DNA from: Bacillus carboniphilus
GTDB taxonomy: Bacteria > Bacillota > Bacilli > Bacillales > JC228
Assembly (NCBI RefSeq): GCF_039522365.1
Contig: NZ_BAAADJ010000011.1
Span: 1-64,000, forward strand
DNA: 64,000 bases
Direction of reading: 5' to 3'
Shown: in pieces, positions 26,059 through 35,495 of the stretch
Numbering within the stretch: the first letter of the stretch is position 1
Layout: each line of letters opens with the position of its first letter
Made by a program: the position numbers and the translations under genes
Notes under the pieces: generated by a model
Told to the model about the DNA's origin: nothing
Seen by the model: the letters and a program-made list of their open reading frames with translations, nothing else
The model's database searches: none

Positions 26059-27876
26059 TTAGTTGTCATTAACCCACCATAGATGTGGATCGTTGTGTAG
26101 CGAGTATGGTAGTGGTTCCATACCTTGAATACGCTTGTTATAGCCCCATAGGCTGTTTTGTGCATATAGGATAACAGCTGGAAGGTCTTCTTGGAACATT
26201 ACTTGCCAGTCGCTATATACTTGTGTACGGTAGTCTTGGTCAAATGCATCTGGTGGTGTTAATGCATCTTCTAACAGCTGGTCTGCTTCAGGGTTATACC
26301 AACGTCCGAAGTTATAACCTGCTGTAGATTTCCAAAGCCCACTCGGATCTGGATCTCCAGTTCCTAAGCTCCATCCTAGTAAGTAAAGGTCCCAATCCGT
26401 ATTGTTTGTAAGTTCTGGAACGTAAGCAGCCATTTCCATTGGTTGTTTAAGTTCGATGTTAATTCCTACTTCTTCTAACATTTCCTCAATGATTGGTGCA
26501 GAACGTTCACGTAATTGGTTTCCAGTTGGATAGTTTAGGTTTAATACCCACTCTTCTCCATCTGCATTTTCACGGAAACCATCACCGTCTGTATCAACAA
26601 ATCCAGCAGCATCTAACAATTCTGCAGCTTTTGCAGGATCATATGGGTATTGGTTTGGATTTTCGCCATCATATGCCCAGAATTGTGTAGCGATTGGGGC
26701 ATTGATAACAGATCCTTTACCATATAATAAACCGTCGATGATACCTTGTCGGTTAATTGCATATGCAATTGCCTGTCTTACTTCTGCAACAGCTAAATCT
26801 TCATTTGGCACCCAGTTATCAGGGTTAATAGCACCTGATTGATTATCTTCAGCTGTTCTGTGATTATGGATTAGACCCATTAACTGATAACCAAAGTCTG
26901 GTTGTTCAATGATTTGAATATGATCCATAGCCGCTACAGTTTCATAGTCAGCTGGTTGGAATCCATTTGGATCTGCAACGAAGTCAATTTCTCCGTTTTC
27001 AAGTAGACCCAAGATGACCGCTTGGTCAACTACACGCCATACAATGCTGTCTAGGTATGGCTCACCTTGCCAGTAATCTGCATTTCTTTCAAGAATATAC
27101 TGCTCTCCATCAATCATGTCAGAGAATTTGAATGGACCAGTACCAACAACTTCTCCTGGATTTCTAGATGGACCAGCTTCTGGAATTTCTGCTATTGGAA
27201 TATCTTTGAAAACATGTTCTGGAATAATTGGGAATGCAACATCTTTTAATGCTGTTACGTTAGGCTCAGTGAAGTAGAATGTAACCTTGTAATCACCATC
27301 AGCTACAACACCTTCAAATTCAGTTGTTTCCCCACTGTTAAATGCCTCGTAACCTTTTAGTCTTACAACATAGTCTTGACGAACCCCACCAGCCTCAGTA
27401 TATCCAGGGCTAGCAATCATCTTATAAGTAAACACTACGTCTTCAGCCGTGAAATCTTCACCATCGTGCCACTTAACACCTTCTTCTAATTCAAGGGTTA
27501 CAGCAGTTTGGTCATCATTAAATGTCCATGACTTTGCTAAGTTTGGAATGAATCCAAGATTTTCATCTTGTGATAGTAATCCTTCGTGAGTAAAGTCTAG
27601 GATATTTGCTTCATACGCTTCTTGATAGAAGATTGGATTAAATAATCCTGTAGGAGCCGTATCCATCGCACCTACGATTGTTCCACCTTTTTGAGGGCCA
27701 TCTGATGTTGCATCACCATCAGTATCACCATCGGTATCATTATTATTTTCCTGTTGATTTGTGTCATCTGGTTTCTTATCCCCATCTGCAGAGTCCTTGT
27801 TACATGCAGCAAGTACTCCTAGAAGAAGAACGAAAACTAGCATAAGTAACCAATGTTTCTTTTTCAAAATATTCAC
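26059..27876 (-). CDS. appA: oligopeptide-binding lipoprotein AppA (SBP family 5)
   Basis: A 605-residue extracellular solute-binding protein. The signal peptide ends in a lipobox LAAC (Cys25), followed by an acidic linker rich in D, G, N and T (about 30-60) that tethers the domain. Family 5 motifs are GGTIVGAMDTAPTGLFNP, DGEDFTAEDVVFTYKMI and ADYWQGEPYLD. It captures peptides for AppBC. It is longer than B. subtilis AppA (about 543). Confidence 0.9.
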   Translation of the reverse strand: MNILKKKHWLLMLVFVLLLGVLAACNKDSADGDKKPDDTNQQENNNDTDGDTDGDATSDGPQKGGTIVGAMDTAPTGLFNPIFYQEAYEANILDFTHEGLLSQDENLGFIPNLAKSWTFNDDQTAVTLELEEGVKWHDGEDFTAEDVVFTYKMIASPGYTEAGGVRQDYVVRLKGYEAFNSGETTEFEGVVADGDYKVTFYFTEPNVTALKDVAFPIIPEHVFKDIPIAEIPEAGPSRNPGEVVGTGPFKFSDMIDGEQYILERNADYWQGEPYLDSIVWRVVDQAVILGLLENGEIDFVADPNGFQPADYETVAAMDHIQIIEQPDFGYQLMGLIHNHRTAEDNQSGAINPDNWVPNEDLAVAEVRQAIAYAINRQGIIDGLLYGKGSVINAPIATQFWAYDGENPNQYPYDPAKAAELLDAAGFVDTDGDGFRENADGEEWVLNLNYPTGNQLRERSAPIIEEMLEEVGINIELKQPMEMAAYVPELTNNTDWDLYLLGWSLGTGDPDPSGLWKSTAGYNFGRWYNPEADQLLEDALTPPDAFDQDYRTQVYSDWQVMFQEDLPAVILYAQNSLWGYNKRIQGMEPLPYSLHNDPHLWWVNDN

Positions 27877-27973
27877 CCCTTGTAATTTTTCAAATCAATT
27901 GATTGGAAAGACCTATACTACCTAGATGAACCACCCCCTTAACGTGAGGTCCTTATAATAGGTCCTTGGAAAT

Positions 27974-28984
27974 TTATTTATCATATAGATGACAAGCCAC
28001 AAAGTGGCCATTTCCCATATCTGTTAGTTCCGGACGGTCTATGGAACAACGCTCATGTGCAAGTGGACAACGTGTTCTAAACGAACAACCACTTGGCGGG
28101 TTAGAAGGACTCGGTAAATCCCCCTTTAAGATAATCTTTTCCCTTTTATTATGTATGTCTGTAGATGGTACGGAAGAAAGTAATGCTTGTGTGTAAGGAT
28201 GTAATGGATTTTCATAGATGGAATTCTTAGGAGCTATTTCAGCGATACGGCCTAAGTACATGACGGCCACTCGGTCACTGATATGTTTTACAACACTCAA
28301 ATCATGAGCAATAAATAAATAAGTTAAGTTAAACTCTTCTTGAAGGTCTGCCATTAAGTTTAAAACCTGAGCCTGAATGGAAACGTCTAGTGCAGACACT
28401 GGTTCATCACAAATAACAAACTTAGGATTTAAGGCTAGTGCCCTTGCAATACTAATTCTTTGTCTTTGTCCCCCAGAAAACTCATGTGGATATTTAAGTC
28501 GGTCTTCTGGTCTAAGTCCTACTTTTTCTAATAGACTAATAGTCTTTTCATATCGTTCTTTCTTTGACATATTGGTCTGGACGATCAACGGCTCCTCAAT
28601 TAGTTGTGAGACACTCATCTTGGAATTTAGTGAAGCAAATGGATCTTGGAATACAATTTGCATATCCCGACGAATCGGACGAAGCTTTCTATTCCCCAGA
28701 TTAGATATGTCATTGTCTTCAAAAAATATCTGACCCTCTGTTGGATCTAGTAATCTTAGAATAACTCTGCCTAGAGTTGACTTCCCTGAACCTGATTCTC
28801 CTACAACGCCTAATGTTTCGCCTCGAATAACATTAAGTGATACATCATCAACGGCTTTAACATGGCCAACGGTTCGTTTTAATATTCCACCCTTAATTGG
28901 GAAGTACTTTTTTAAATTTTTTGCCTGGACAATATAATCTTGATCATTTTGCTGTTGGGTTAGGTCCTTTTCTAGTAAAGACAT
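27974..28984 (-). CDS. appF: oligopeptide ABC transporter ATP-binding protein AppF
   Basis: A 336-residue ATPase with Walker A GESGSGKST, signature SGGQRQRISIARAL, Walker B FVICDEPVSALDVS and the C-terminal oligopeptide extension with a CSFRTRCPLAHERC four-cysteine motif typical of OppF/DppF. Such cysteines bind an iron-sulphur cluster in some homologues. It follows appD by 14 bases and pairs with it as a heterodimer. Confidence 0.9.
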   Translation of the reverse strand: MSLLEKDLTQQQNDQDYIVQAKNLKKYFPIKGGILKRTVGHVKAVDDVSLNVIRGETLGVVGESGSGKSTLGRVILRLLDPTEGQIFFEDNDISNLGNRKLRPIRRDMQIVFQDPFASLNSKMSVSQLIEEPLIVQTNMSKKERYEKTISLLEKVGLRPEDRLKYPHEFSGGQRQRISIARALALNPKFVICDEPVSALDVSIQAQVLNLMADLQEEFNLTYLFIAHDLSVVKHISDRVAVMYLGRIAEIAPKNSIYENPLHPYTQALLSSVPSTDIHNKREKIILKGDLPSPSNPPSGCSFRTRCPLAHERCSIDRPELTDMGNGHFVACHLYDK

Positions 28985-28998
28985 GGTAGTGAGCCTCC

Positions 28999-29970
28999 TT
29001 ATTCATAGAGATAGCAGCGTACAGTATGTCCAGGTTCCGTTTCTAATAGATTTGGATTAGCTACCCTACATTTGTCCATTGCACTTGGACAACGGTCTGC
29101 GAAACGGCAACCTTCCGGAAAGGCATAAGCTGGTGGAACCATTCCCTTAATTGCTCCCAATCTATCCACTTCTTTTTCAAGACTTGGAAGACTTTCAAGT
29201 AAGCCTTGCGTATATGGATGCTGTGGTTTTGTAAACAGCTTCTCAACGGTCGTATCTTCAACAATTTGACCACCATACATAACCATTACTCGATCAGCAT
29301 ATTCCGCTACGACTCCAAGGTCATGCGTTATAAGTAACACGGACATATTAAACTTTGCCTTCATGTCATTCATTAAATCGAGTATCTGAGCCTGAATCGT
29401 TACATCAAGAGCTGTTGTAGGTTCATCTGCAATCAGTAATTTAGGGTCACAAGAGATAGCCATAGCAATCATGGCCCTTTGCCTCATTCCTCCCGATAAT
29501 TGATGAGGATACTCCTTGATTGTTTCCTCAGCTCTTGGGAATCCTACTATCTTTAATAGTTCAATAGCTTTTAACTCTGCTTGTTTTTTTGATAGCTTTT
29601 TATGACGTCTTAACGTTTCTACAATTTGATTACCGATTGTAAAGACAGGATTTAGTGCCGTCATGGGTTCTTGGAATATCATGGCGATATCTTTTCCACG
29701 CACCTTAGACATCTGTTTATCAGTTAAATCTACTAGGTCTTTTCCGCCGAAAACAATGTTACCCTCTGTAATCTTTCCGGGCTTTTCAATGAGCTGCATG
29801 ATCGAAAGCGATGTAATACTTTTCCCACTTCCAGATTCACCAACAAGCGCCAAGGTTTCTCCTGGTTGAATTGAAAAATTAACGCCATCTACAGCTTTTG
29901 CGACTCTTTTATCATCTAAATAGAAGTACGTTTTTAACCCTTCTACCTCTAATAACGTGTCTTGTGCCAT
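28999..29970 (-). CDS. appD: oligopeptide ABC transporter ATP-binding protein AppD
   Basis: A 323-residue OppD/DppD ATPase: Walker A GESGSGKS, signature LSGGMRQRAMIAMA, Walker B LLIADEPTTALDVT, and a C-terminal cysteine motif CRFADRCPSAMDKC. The ATG at 29970 has GAGGTGA upstream; the frame opens with the GTG inside that site at 29979. It is the first gene of the app operon. Confidence 0.9.
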   Translation of the reverse strand: MAQDTLLEVEGLKTYFYLDDKRVAKAVDGVNFSIQPGETLALVGESGSGKSITSLSIMQLIEKPGKITEGNIVFGGKDLVDLTDKQMSKVRGKDIAMIFQEPMTALNPVFTIGNQIVETLRRHKKLSKKQAELKAIELLKIVGFPRAEETIKEYPHQLSGGMRQRAMIAMAISCDPKLLIADEPTTALDVTIQAQILDLMNDMKAKFNMSVLLITHDLGVVAEYADRVMVMYGGQIVEDTTVEKLFTKPQHPYTQGLLESLPSLEKEVDRLGAIKGMVPPAYAFPEGCRFADRCPSAMDKCRVANPNLLETEPGHTVRCYLYE

Positions 29971-30345
29971 TCTCGTCACCTCAGCTTTAGTTCTTTTGGC
30001 TCAATTTTCTAATCTTTCCTAAGTACAACTTAAACGAAAGTATACACAGAAGATAGAGTTTTTTCAATATGCAGAAAATAAAAAAGATGAAGTTTTTTTG
30101 TAATAATTTTAATTTTGGATTAAATTTTTAATGAAAACTCCTTTATTTCCATAGGGTTTCCCGCTCATTCGCCCTTCTAAGATTACGCTTAAATTTGTCG
30201 AAATTTTTAGATGCCTCGTATACAGACTATTAGTATTTCGAAATAGTTTCTATTAAATTTCATAAAAAAAAACCCCTATAAAAAGGGTCTTTTTTCCTTT
30301 TATTTAACTAGAGTAACAAATGATACATATATTTAATGAATATCA
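29971..30345. other. Intergenic region upstream of appD
   Basis: AT-rich, no gene recognised. It should carry the app operon promoter, though I find no unambiguous one, and it ends with a terminator at 30263-30290. Confidence 0.4.
30263..30290 (-). terminator. Terminator after the SMR gene pair
   Basis: On the minus strand ACCCT pairs with GGGGT-type bases around a T-rich loop and is followed by nine T. The plus strand also has a T-run, so it may act both ways. Confidence 0.65.
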
Positions 30346-30660
30346 CTATCCTACTACTTTTAATCCAACCACACTGATCACAATGAGACTTAGAAATAAG
30401 ATTCTTTTTATATCCTTCGATTCATTAAAGAACAACATTCCTAATACCACACTCCCTGCAGCACCAATCCCTGTCCAAATGGCATAACCTGTTCCGAGTG
30501 GTATCGTTATTAAAGCTCTAGAAAGAAAATAAAAACTAAAAGCTCCTGCTAATACAGTGAATACCGTATAAGAAATTTTCTTAAATCCGTTGGATAACTT
30601 CATAAAAATCACAAAGGCTACTTCTCCAAATCCAGCTAGAATCAACCATACCCACGCCAA
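30346..30660 (-). CDS. ykkD: small multidrug resistance (SMR) protein, YkkD-like
   Basis: A 104-residue, four-helix SMR protein (MAWVWLILAGFGEVAFVIFMK ... GTGYAIWTGIGAAGSVVLGMLFFNE). The conserved membrane glutamate lies in GFGEV. It is the second of two adjacent SMR genes 4 bases apart, the arrangement of heteromeric pairs such as B. subtilis YkkC/YkkD. Guanidinium or cationic compounds are likely substrates from family knowledge; no guanidine riboswitch is visible upstream. Confidence 0.82.
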   Translation of the reverse strand: MAWVWLILAGFGEVAFVIFMKLSNGFKKISYTVFTVLAGAFSFYFLSRALITIPLGTGYAIWTGIGAAGSVVLGMLFFNESKDIKRILFLSLIVISVVGLKVVG

Positions 30661-30664
30661 CGGT

Positions 30665-31012
30665 TTACTCCTCCTCTCCAGAAACCTCTTGCCCTTCTTT
30701 TGTCGTAACCTTTAGCCCTATAATTCCCACAAATAAAAGCAGTAAGAAAATAACCTTCATTGGACCCATCGTTTCTTCAAAAAGAAAAACCCCTGCAATT
30801 ACAGTTCCCGCAGCACCTAGCCCCGTAAAGATAGCATAGCCTGTTCCAATCGGAATGATTTGCATGGATTTGGCAAATAGATAAAAGCTAATGATCATAA
30901 AAATGATCGTAATTACTGAAACAGCTGGTTTCGTAAATCCTTCAGAAGCCTTTAATCCATAAGCCCAGACAACTTCAGAAACACCACCTAGAAATAACCA
31001 AACCCAAGCCAT
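30665..31012 (-). CDS. ykkC: small multidrug resistance (SMR) protein, YkkC-like
   Basis: A 115-residue SMR protein with four helices and the conserved glutamate in GGVSEVVWAYGLK, closest in pattern to YkkC/Gdx-type subunits. A charged C-terminal tail (TTKEGQEVSGEEE) follows the last helix. It is the upstream partner of the YkkD-like gene. Confidence 0.82.
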   Translation of the reverse strand: MAWVWLFLGGVSEVVWAYGLKASEGFTKPAVSVITIIFMIISFYLFAKSMQIIPIGTGYAIFTGLGAAGTVIAGVFLFEETMGPMKVIFLLLLFVGIIGLKVTTKEGQEVSGEEE

Positions 31013-31042
31013 TTACTCACTCCTCTCTCACGAAAGGATGGA

Positions 31043-31801
31043 CTAATGTATAGTCCATCCCTTTTCTTTCTTATGATAGGTCAATGTAGCTTGTGGTTCT
31101 ATAGCATTGCTATCATAGACATCTTGCATTTCGTCCATATTCCAAAAGCTACCTAATGTATAAATAGGGATCTCAATTTTTCCCCTAGTGGATTTTATTT
31201 TGTCTGTATCAATGACACAGCCCTCACACAATAAGTTTTCTAGTCTTCTTAATGTTTCAATTTGAAGTGGTTTATAGTCTAAACCTTTTTTAAAAAAGAG
31301 AAACCCTTTATGTCTCTTTTCCTTCTCCATTACCTTTATGATCATGTAATTAAAAACGGTGTAAAAACGATCTAAATTTCGATAATATGTTTTATTAAAC
31401 CATCCATCATCCTGTGCTAAATAAACAAATTGATTGTTCAGTTTTTGAAAAAAAGCTGACTTTAAAGGAGTCTTCATATGGTTCAGATACAGGAGCTCCG
31501 CAATTTCCAAGCTGTCGAGTTCATCTAATGCTTCTATTTCCTCAAAGTCTACCCAACTAAATTCCCCGTACCGCGAGACATCTTCGTCCATCATGTCTTG
31601 TATTTTTTCCTTCTCAATATAATGAAACATAGAATGTAGATGAAGTTGTACATCATCGAATTTATGTTGTAATAATAGGACGGACTCAATAGGTATTGAG
31701 AGCGAATGAACAAAGTCATGGAACTTGATTCCGTGCGTTAAAACATATTGTTCACTTTTGTTCATGTTTATATAGAGTAAATTTGAATCAACTTGCTTCA
31801 A
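31043..31801 (-). CDS. Conserved protein of unknown function
   Basis: A 252-residue soluble protein. I recognise no catalytic motif, signal peptide or membrane segment. The middle is acidic (VDFEEIEALDELDSLEIAELLY) and the C-terminal half is rich in aromatic and basic residues. The start is TTG at 31801 with GGAGG 9 bases upstream. It lies 30 bases before the SMR pair on the same strand and could be cotranscribed with it. Confidence 0.72.
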   Translation of the reverse strand: MKQVDSNLLYINMNKSEQYVLTHGIKFHDFVHSLSIPIESVLLLQHKFDDVQLHLHSMFHYIEKEKIQDMMDEDVSRYGEFSWVDFEEIEALDELDSLEIAELLYLNHMKTPLKSAFFQKLNNQFVYLAQDDGWFNKTYYRNLDRFYTVFNYMIIKVMEKEKRHKGFLFFKKGLDYKPLQIETLRRLENLLCEGCVIDTDKIKSTRGKIEIPIYTLGSFWNMDEMQDVYDSNAIEPQATLTYHKKEKGWTIH

Positions 31802-31968
31802 ATCTGGACGCCTCCATCTAAAAATTCAGGTACCTCCATTTTAACAGAAACTCGAATATCCAGTTACGTCACATGCTGTTTTTATATATAGTGCATGTCT
31901 AGTTCATAACAGGGAAAACTGTAACTAGGCTGTATTACGGAGGTGTATACCTTTTTAAAGGGTAAAAA

Positions 31969-33291
31969 TTGGTACTTATTAATATAGTTCTTGTCATATT
32001 TCTAATCGCTCTTACTGCATTCTTTGTGTCCTCTGAATTCGCCATAGTTAAAGTAAGAAGTTCACAATTAGATGCTCTTATTGCTGAAGGGAATAAAAAG
32101 GCACTCGCAGCCAAAAGAGTCACTACACACTTGGATGAGTACCTTTCCGCCTGCCAGCTGGGAATTACTATTACAGCCTTAGGTCTAGGGTGGTTGGGTG
32201 AACCAACGATAGAGAGGCTTTTACGTCCACTTTTACATGACCTTGAGTTTTCCGAATCACTTTCTCATATTATTTCTTTTATCGTAGCTTTTTCAACTAT
32301 TACGTTTTTACACGTGGTTATTGGAGAACTGGCACCTAAAACGGTGGCTATTCAAAAAGCCGTTCAAGTTACCTTACTTTTTGCGACACCCCTTATTTGG
32401 TTTTATCGTTTTATGTACCCCTTTATTTGGACCCTGAATGGATCTGCACGTTTAATCGTTAAAATGTTTGGAATGGAGACTGTCTCAGAAAATGAATTAG
32501 CACATTCCGAGGAAGAACTGCGCATCCTATTATCTGAAAGCTTTCAAAGCGGCGAGATCAACCAGTCCGAATATAAATATATGAATAAAATCTTTGAGTT
32601 TGACGATCGAGTCGCAAGAGAAATTATGGTCCCAAGAACAGAAATTGTAGCTATTAACATCAACGCAAGTTTAAAGGAAATCCTGGAGACAGTAAAAGAG
32701 GAAGGGTTTACAAGATATCCGGTAATAGAAGAGGACAAAGACAACATTATTGGCTTCATTAACATTAAACAATTACTTACCGATTGCGTTTACGAAGATT
32801 GCCCTGAAGAAGCTCCTGTTTATCAATACTTAAAGCCAACTATACGTGTGATTGAGACAATTCCCATTCATGACCTCTTAGTTATTATGCAAAAGGAACG
32901 CTCTCACATGACCATTCTCCTCGATGAATATGGTGGGACTGCTGGCCTTGTAACCGTTGAGGATATCTTAGAAGAAATTGTAGGAGACATTCGAGACGAG
33001 TTTGACAAAGATGAAATTCCTGAAGTAAGAAAGTTATCAGATCACCATTATATATTAGATGCAAAAATTCTTCTGGAAGATGTTAACCAACTCCTTAACA
33101 TTGAGATTTTAGAAGAAGACATTGATACTTTAGGTGGTTGGTTCCTTTCTAAAAAGATGGATGTTCAAAAAGGCGATCAACTCATAGAACAAAATGTTGC
33201 CTTTACTGTGAGCGAAATTGAAGGTCACCATATCCAATATATTGATGTTCAGATTCCTAAACAACTTGAGAAATCAGAAGTTGAAGAGTAA
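31969..33291 (+). CDS. CNNM/CorC-type transporter with CBS domains (YhdP/MpfA-like)
   Basis: A 440-residue protein with the DUF21/CNNM transmembrane domain (about 1-180), two CBS domains (about 200-335) and a C-terminal CorC_HlyC domain (about 350-430). Relatives in Bacillus and Staphylococcus (YhdP/MpfA) protect against excess magnesium, probably by export. The start is TTG at 31969 with AAAGGG 6 bases upstream; an in-frame stop at 31963 rules out a longer version. A paralogue lies at 33937 with a merR-like gene between them, similar to yhdP-yhdQ-yhdT of B. subtilis. Confidence 0.88.
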   Translation: MVLINIVLVIFLIALTAFFVSSEFAIVKVRSSQLDALIAEGNKKALAAKRVTTHLDEYLSACQLGITITALGLGWLGEPTIERLLRPLLHDLEFSESLSHIISFIVAFSTITFLHVVIGELAPKTVAIQKAVQVTLLFATPLIWFYRFMYPFIWTLNGSARLIVKMFGMETVSENELAHSEEELRILLSESFQSGEINQSEYKYMNKIFEFDDRVAREIMVPRTEIVAININASLKEILETVKEEGFTRYPVIEEDKDNIIGFINIKQLLTDCVYEDCPEEAPVYQYLKPTIRVIETIPIHDLLVIMQKERSHMTILLDEYGGTAGLVTVEDILEEIVGDIRDEFDKDEIPEVRKLSDHHYILDAKILLEDVNQLLNIEILEEDIDTLGGWFLSKKMDVQKGDQLIEQNVAFTVSEIEGHHIQYIDVQIPKQLEKSEVEE

Positions 33292-33300
33292 ATTTTTTAG

Positions 33301-33326
33301 AACTGGCAAAATGCCAGTTTTTTCAT
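33301..33326 (+). terminator. Terminator after first CNNM gene
   Basis: AACTGGC pairs perfectly with GCCAGTT around AAAAT, followed by T-rich sequence. Confidence 0.85.
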
Positions 33327-33405
33327 TTTATCAAGAGAATTTTGTAATGGGATATATTCATCATTCATAAAATGAAATAACCAATTTAGGGTTTAACCAG
33401 CACGT

Positions 33406-33434
33406 TTGACTGTATAGTTCGCGTAAACTATAAT
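33406..33434 (+). promoter_or_regulatory. Promoter with MerR-type operator
   Basis: TTGACT (33406-33411), 17-nt spacer and TATAAT (33429-33434) form a strong sigma-A promoter. A perfect 7-bp inverted repeat, TATAGTT (33413-33419) and AACTATA (33426-33432), lies in the spacer and over the -10. MerR-family operators sit in this position. The 17-bp spacer is normal rather than the long 19-20 bp of activated MerR promoters, which favours autorepression. Confidence 0.85.
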
Positions 33435-33462
33435 GAAAATATTAAACAATTAAAGAGGTGGT

Positions 33463-33884
33463 ATGATGGGGCAGTTTATCGTATCGGTGAACTAGCAAGT
33501 ATCGCCAACGTTTCTAAGAGAACAATAGATTACTATACAAGCTTAGGCTTACTTATTGCTGAGCGTTCAGACGCAAATTATAGAATATATAACCAAGAAG
33601 CTGTTAGGGATCTTAAATTTATTGAACATTGCAAAAAGCTTCATATCCCATTAGATGAGATTAAGAAGAAACTAGAGCTAAAAAAGTCTAATGAACTAAA
33701 AGAATGCGACGTTGAAAATCATATTTCAGCCGTATCCGAACATATAAAGCATTTGCACAATGAGATTAACCATTTAATACCCTTGCTTCAAAAATTAGAT
33801 TCGAAACAAAAGGAAGCCATTTCAGAAAAGCTTTCAACTGAAAGCGTTTCCTTGATTCAATCACTACAACTAATTACAAGATAA
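33463..33884 (+). pseudogene. MerR-family transcriptional regulator, start region frameshifted
   Basis: From 33478 the sequence encodes a clear MerR protein: YRIGELASIANVSKRTIDYY at the HTH, then SLGLLIAERSDANYRIYN, and a C-terminal coiled-coil region, ending at TAA 33884 (about 140 residues). No ATG, GTG or TTG is in this frame after the promoter. The good start, ATG at 33463/33466 behind AGAGGTGG, is one base out of frame; adding one T to the TTT at 33475-33477 would give MMGQFYRIGELA. It could be a real one-base deletion, a sequence error, or a non-canonical start. It lies between the two CNNM genes. Confidence 0.75.
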
Positions 33885-33936
33885 AAACATGGAGGTGACA
33901 CCTTATTCGCCCACAAAGGGTGATAAGGGAAATTAT

Positions 33937-35298
33937 TTGGACATATTTAACTTGGTGCTTTTTGCCATATTGATTGCTTTAACAGCATTTTTCGTCTCGA
34001 CGGAGTTTGCGATTGTAAAAGTTCGAAGCTCTCGAATTGACCAATTGGTGGAAGAAGGCAGTAAGCGAGCATTAAAGGCAAGAAAAGTAATATCTAACCT
34101 GGATGAGTATTTGTCTGCTTGTCAGCTAGGTATTACGGTTACAGCATTAGGATTAGGTTGGTTAGGTGAACCTACAGCTGAAAGATTGTTACGACCTATA
34201 CTAACAAATCTTAATCTTCCTGATTCTACATCCCATTTTCTTTCATTCGGGATTGCCTTTCTTGTTGTAACTTACTTGCATGTGGTAGTCGGAGAATTAG
34301 CGCCTAAAACTGTTGCAATCCAAAAAGCTGAGTTTATTACCTTAACATTCTCAGGTCCACTCATACTGTTTTACCGTATTATGTACCCGTTCATTTGGGT
34401 TCTTAATGGATCTGCACGTGTTTTAACTAGAGCATTTGGATTAAAACCGGCGAAAGAACATGAAGTTGCTCATTCTGAAGAAGAGCTTCGAATGATACTA
34501 TCGGACAGCTACAAGAGCGGCGAAATCAATCAATCTGAGTTTAAATATGTAAATAAGATTTTCGATTTTGATGACCGGATTGCTAAAGAAATCATGGTAC
34601 CTCGTACCGAGATTGTAAGTCTTTCAAAAGAAGATACAGTGGATATTTTCTTAAACCTTGTGAAGGAAGAAGGATTTACAAGATATCCCATTATAGATGG
34701 AGATAAAGACCATATTATCGGTCTTGTGAATGTCAAAGAGATTATGACAGACATGATTAGTATTGATAATTTTGAGACTGTTACGATAGAAAGCTATATC
34801 AGACCTATTATACGAGTTATTGATACAATTCCTATACACGACTTACTTGTCAAAATGCAAAAAGAAAGAATTCATATGGCCATTTTGATGGATGAATACG
34901 GGGGAACGTCAGGCCTCGTAACCGTTGAAGATATTATCGAAGAGATTGTCGGCGATATCCGAGATGAGTTTGACATGGATGAAATCCCTGAAATTAGAAA
35001 GTTAAAAGACAGCCACTATATCGTCGATGGAAAAGTACTAGTTAGTGAAATTAACGATTTATTAGGTACGAATATTGATGATGAAGATGTTGATACTATT
35101 GGTGGTTGGATTCTAACTGAAAATTATGATGCAAAACAAGGGGATGTTATCGAAAAGGAAGGATTTTGCTTTAAGGTAAAGGACATGGAAGATCACCATA
35201 TTAAGTATGTAGAGGTCTCTAGAAAAAAAGAGTCCATCGATGCCAAAGCACCTATTCCCTTTCAAAATACGGAAGCCGTAAACCAAACCGTTATTTAA
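33937..35298 (+). CDS. CNNM/CorC-type transporter with CBS domains (YhdT-like)
   Basis: A 454-residue paralogue of 31969-33291 with the same architecture: DUF21 membrane domain, tandem CBS domains ([38 protein letters not shown]) and CorC_HlyC domain. I choose TTG at 33937 (AAGGG 7 bases upstream) because it aligns with the start of the first copy; the frame is open back to an ATG at 33889 that lacks a ribosome binding site. Divalent cation export is inferred from the family. It follows the merR-like gene closely, so the MerR operator may control it. Confidence 0.87.
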   Translation: MDIFNLVLFAILIALTAFFVSTEFAIVKVRSSRIDQLVEEGSKRALKARKVISNLDEYLSACQLGITVTALGLGWLGEPTAERLLRPILTNLNLPDSTSHFLSFGIAFLVVTYLHVVVGELAPKTVAIQKAEFITLTFSGPLILFYRIMYPFIWVLNGSARVLTRAFGLKPAKEHEVAHSEEELRMILSDSYKSGEINQSEFKYVNKIFDFDDRIAKEIMVPRTEIVSLSKEDTVDIFLNLVKEEGFTRYPIIDGDKDHIIGLVNVKEIMTDMISIDNFETVTIESYIRPIIRVIDTIPIHDLLVKMQKERIHMAILMDEYGGTSGLVTVEDIIEEIVGDIRDEFDMDEIPEIRKLKDSHYIVDGKVLVSEINDLLGTNIDDEDVDTIGGWILTENYDAKQGDVIEKEGFCFKVKDMEDHHIKYVEVSRKKESIDAKAPIPFQNTEAVNQTVI

Positions 35299-35303
35299 TA
35301 ATC

Positions 35304-35341
35304 AGAGGAACCTAATTAACCTTAGGTTCCTCTTCTGTTTT
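35304..35341 (+). terminator. Terminator after second CNNM gene
   Basis: A 12-bp perfect stem, AGAGGAACCTAA with TTAGGTTCCTCT, followed by TCTGTTTTTG. Confidence 0.88.
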
Positions 35342-35495
35342 TGCTATTAGGTTATAAATTGTCAAATTTTATCATTCTTGAAACGTTGTAAGGTAGACCC
35401 TTCTCTGATACCATTTTAAAAGTAATCACCAATTAAGATCATGAATACAAATGGTTAATACCAAATTCTAATACAATAGATATCTAGGTGACATT

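Noticed and set aside
31013-31042. A guanidine (ykkC) riboswitch upstream of the SMR pair
   Set aside because: The space is only 30 bases and lacks the conserved ykkC motifs.
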